Positions 5,390 through 6,766 of a DNA stretch of 6,766 nucleotides are shown piece after piece. The notes under the pieces were generated by a model that was given only the letters and a program-made list of their open reading frames with translations, did no database searches and was not told the DNA's origin. The stretch is taken from contig JAHKAK010000045.1 in NCBI GenBank assembly GCA_018826025.1, forward strand, positions 1-6,766, in the 5' to 3' direction. Made by a program: the position numbers and the translations under genes. Position 1 is the stretch's first letter, and each line of letters begins with the position of its first letter. The stretch comes from Patescibacteria group bacterium (GTDB lineage: Bacteria > Patescibacteriota > Minisyncoccia > Portnoybacterales > GWB1-42-6).

Positions 5390-5526
5390 CCTAATTTTCA
5401 ATGAATGACCAAATGTTCAAATTTTCAATGTTTGAAAATTGGTTAATTGAAAATTCATTGCGTAAAGCAACGTGGTTGCCACGCAACTTTACGTTGTAAA
5501 TTGGAAATTGGTGCTTGAAAATTAGG
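5390..5526. repeat. Structured inverted-repeat block with two internal hairpins
   Basis: The outer arms are CCTAATTTTCAA (5390-5401) and TTGAAAATTAGG (5515-5526), perfect over 12 bp. Within them, CAATGAAT (5399-5406) pairs with ATTCATTG (5453-5460) around a perfect 9-bp hairpin, AATTTTCAA-TGT-TTGAAAATT (5420-5440). Next comes CGTAAAG-CAA-CGTGG-TTG-CCACG-CAA-CTTTACG (5461-5493), two stems separated by a symmetric loop. With copy B this fills the gene-free stretch 5258-5535. The right arm supplies the AGG of the only visible ribosome binding site of the next gene. Confidence 0.75.
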
Positions 5527-5535
5527 TATATCATT

Positions 5536-5934
5536 ATGAAAAATCTTTTTAAGGTTACCTTGCTATTTGTCCTTAGCTATTCTTTTTTGGCCGCTCTGCC
5601 TGTTTCAGCCGCCGATGGGCTCGTGCCCTGTGCTGGGCCAGATTGCGATATGTGCAAGTTTTTACAACTGATCAGCAACATCACTTTGTTTATAGTAAAA
5701 AATATCACCGCGCCCTTGGCTGGACTGCTGTTTTTAATCAGTGGTATAATGATGGTGTCAGCCGGCGGTTCGGAAGCGCGCCTTAAAAAAGGCAAGGATA
5801 TTTTAAAAAATACGGCCATTGGCGTTTTAATAGTTTTAGCTTCCTGGATAATCGTGAACACCCTGATAACTACCTTGGGCGCCAGCGTGACCGGGTTTGT
5901 GCCGGGCAACTGGTGGACTGTGCGGTGCCAGTGA
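5536..5934 (+). CDS. Type IV secretion system pilin-like protein (TrbC/VirB2 type)
   Basis: The product is 132 residues. A signal peptide (1-25, cleavage likely after PVSA) precedes a short Cys-containing head, GLVPCAGPDCDMCKF (C32, C37, C40). A hydrophobic helix follows at about 55-75, then the polar loop GGSEARLKKGKDILK (77-91) and a second helix at about 92-114. A final Cys lies at 131. This two-helix hairpin with a charged GSE...K loop is the pattern of the T4SS pilin-like proteins common in Patescibacteria. In other bacteria VirB2/TrbC pilins build the conjugation or secretion pilus; here the function may be secretion, DNA transfer or attachment, and that is inference. ATG 5536 is preceded by AGGT at 5524-5527 (8-base spacing). 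An in-frame TTG at 5515 inside the repeat is an unlikely start. It is followed after 24 bases by a related gene in the same frame, so the two are probably co-transcribed. Confidence 0.85.
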   Translation: MKNLFKVTLLFVLSYSFLAALPVSAADGLVPCAGPDCDMCKFLQLISNITLFIVKNITAPLAGLLFLISGIMMVSAGGSEARLKKGKDILKNTAIGVLIVLASWIIVNTLITTLGASVTGFVPGNWWTVRCQ

Positions 5935-5951
5935 TAAGTGATAAGTGATAA
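5931..5951 (+). repeat. GTGATAA triple heptamer at the pilin gene junction
   Basis: There are three perfect GTGATAA copies. The first contains the TGA stop of the upstream pilin gene, directly followed by TAA. Because the period is 7, the double stop TGA-TAA falls once in each of the three forward frames. This closes every frame before the next start at 5959. Confidence 0.9.
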
Positions 5952-5958
5952 GTTTTTA

Positions 5959-6681
5959 ATGTTGAAATATAATAAAAATTCAATTTTATTTTTAGCTGGC
6001 ATAATAATTGTTAGCGGTCTTTTGTTGTCAGCGAATGGTTGCATAGCATGCGACTACAATAGCGATTGTGATAGTGGTGAAGTTTGCACTGATGGTGATT
6101 GTCTGCCAAGTGACGCTACTGGTGTAGGCGGTCTGTCAACTGGTGTTGGCGGCATATCAGGTAACGATTCGCAAGGCAAAGTTCAGCTGCCCAATTTTCT
6201 GGGTTCGGGTGTTAGCACTGTCAGCGGCCTTATCCTAAAAATTGTTAATTTTTTAATGACGCTGGCCTTGCCCTTCGCGGTGCTAATGTTAGTTTGGGCG
6301 GGATTCCAATTTGCCACGGCCCAGGGGAGTGAAGAAAAGCTAAGAACAGCCAAAAGAAACCTTATTTGGACGGTGGTGGGAGTATTGGTTATTTTAGCGG
6401 CCAGGGAAATCGTTGGCTATATTACCGAGCTTTTGGGTGGGACCGGGACCAGCTCGCTGATGACCAAAATAAATAATTTGCTGACTCAAGTTTATGTGCT
6501 TTTGTTCCTTTTAGTCACGGTCTATTTTTTCTGGGGCGTTGTGAGCTTCGTGCGCGCCAGCGCGAGTGGCGGTAAAGAAATGGAAGAAGGCAAGCGGCAT
6601 ATGATCTGGGGAATTGTCGGTATGGCGGTGATGGCGGGCGCTTGGGGGATAGTGGCCATTTTGCAATCGGTTTTGCGGTAG
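5959..6681 (+). CDS. Double-module T4SS pilin-like membrane protein with Cys-rich head
   Basis: The product is 240 residues from ATG 5959. A signal peptide or anchor (about 8-25) ends in SANGC, a poor lipobox. A small Cys cluster follows, C28-x2-C31-x5-C37-x5-C43-x4-C48, including DCDSGEVCTDGDC, probably disulfide-bonded outside the membrane. Next is a Gly-rich linker with the 7-residue repeat TGVGGLS/TGVGGIS (54-67). Two pilin-like helix-loop-helix modules come after it. Module 1 is about 88-150, with loop AQGSEEKLRTAKR (121-133). Module 2 is about 168-239, with loop ASGGKEMEEGKR (202-213). Each loop matches GGSEARLKKGK of the preceding gene. The total is probably four membrane segments besides the signal. 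A GTG at 5938 inside the heptamer repeat would add seven residues and is unlikely. The role is probably in a T4SS-like surface apparatus, as pilin or inner-membrane component; the two cannot be told apart here. Confidence 0.8.
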   Translation: MLKYNKNSILFLAGIIIVSGLLLSANGCIACDYNSDCDSGEVCTDGDCLPSDATGVGGLSTGVGGISGNDSQGKVQLPNFLGSGVSTVSGLILKIVNFLMTLALPFAVLMLVWAGFQFATAQGSEEKLRTAKRNLIWTVVGVLVILAAREIVGYITELLGGTGTSSLMTKINNLLTQVYVLLFLLVTVYFFWGVVSFVRASASGGKEMEEGKRHMIWGIVGMAVMAGAWGIVAILQSVLR

Positions 6682-6697
6682 CCGCCGACCGCGGAAA

Positions 6698-6725
6698 GTC
6701 AAAAGTCAAAAGTCAAAAGTCAAAA
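6698..6725 (+). repeat. GTCAAAA heptamer array downstream of the last pilin gene
   Basis: Four perfect GTCAAAA copies begin 16 bases after the TAG stop and are followed by a partial copy (GT). The array is the same heptamer as in the gyrA coding insertion at 2551-2574, in the same orientation. Confidence 0.9.
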
Positions 6726-6734
6726 GTAAACGCA

Positions 6735-6766
6735 ATGTGTTCGGAATGTGATGGAGAATTGATGGA
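6735..6766 (+). CDS. Possible start of a further gene (cut by window edge)
   Basis: From ATG 6735 the frame is open to the window edge and reads MCSECDGELM. The CxxC could be the first half of a zinc-binding knuckle. Only ten codons are visible, and no Shine-Dalgarno site precedes them, so this is weak. Confidence 0.2.
   Translation, partial: MCSECDGELM

Noticed and set aside
2225..5493. Repeats considered as a CRISPR array
   Set aside because: The repeats are inverted pairs and dispersed elements, not regularly spaced direct repeats with unique spacers, and no cas gene is present.
5932..5937. Possible UGA recoding joining the two pilin genes
   Set aside because: The TGA is followed at once by TAA in frame. 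Another gene also ends in TGA, and no gene contains an internal TGA.
5577..6044. Minus-strand 155-codon frame across the two pilin genes
   Set aside because: It overlaps two genes with signal peptides and pilin features on the + strand, and its own sequence shows no recognisable domain.

Overview
The window looks like a piece of an uncultivated Patescibacteria/CPR genome, probably of Parcubacteria type. The evidence is the small Cys-containing type IV secretion (TrbC/VirB2-like) pilin genes typical of those genomes, the scarcity of clear Shine-Dalgarno sites, the AT-rich leaders, and spacers packed with short palindromic repeats. All genes are on the + strand. TGA ends two genes and never occurs inside one, so the ordinary bacterial code fits, and the UGA-glycine code of Gracilibacteria/Absconditabacteria does not. 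The taxonomic placement is inference.

Layout: (1) 2-229, C-terminal end of an unrecognised protein; (2) 230-378, a spacer of inverted 16-bp repeats reaching the gyrA start; (3) 379-2961, gyrA, complete, with two in-frame low-complexity insertions in its C-terminal beta-pinwheel that correspond to palindromic DNA; (4) 2961-3103, a nested inverted-repeat element; (5) 3132-3677, a class I SAM-dependent methyltransferase; (6) 3678-3961, a repeat-filled spacer; (7) 3962-5257, a membrane-anchored family 1 extracellular solute-binding protein; (8) 5258-5535, a second repeat-filled spacer; (9) 5536-5934 and 5959-6681, two adjacent T4SS-pilin-like genes, the second carrying two pilin-like modules and a Cys-rich head; (10) a GTCAAAA heptamer array, and perhaps the first codons of another gene at the right edge.

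The genes do not form one obvious pathway. gyrA is housekeeping (DNA supercoiling), and the methyltransferase substrate is unknown. The last three genes encode cell-surface or membrane proteins: a solute receptor without transporter genes beside it, and two pilin-like proteins that probably form an operon.

The strongest unexplained signal is in the non-coding DNA. Nearly every spacer is built from inverted repeats. Two copies of a ~105-bp element lie in opposite orientation on either side of the solute-binding-protein gene. They keep their ends and their length while the middle diverges, and one position pair changes from G-C to A-T. Part of the same sequence word (CCCGCC-GA..-CCAAAGC) also occurs inside the gyrA coding insertion, which suggests a repeat family that enters both spacers and genes.
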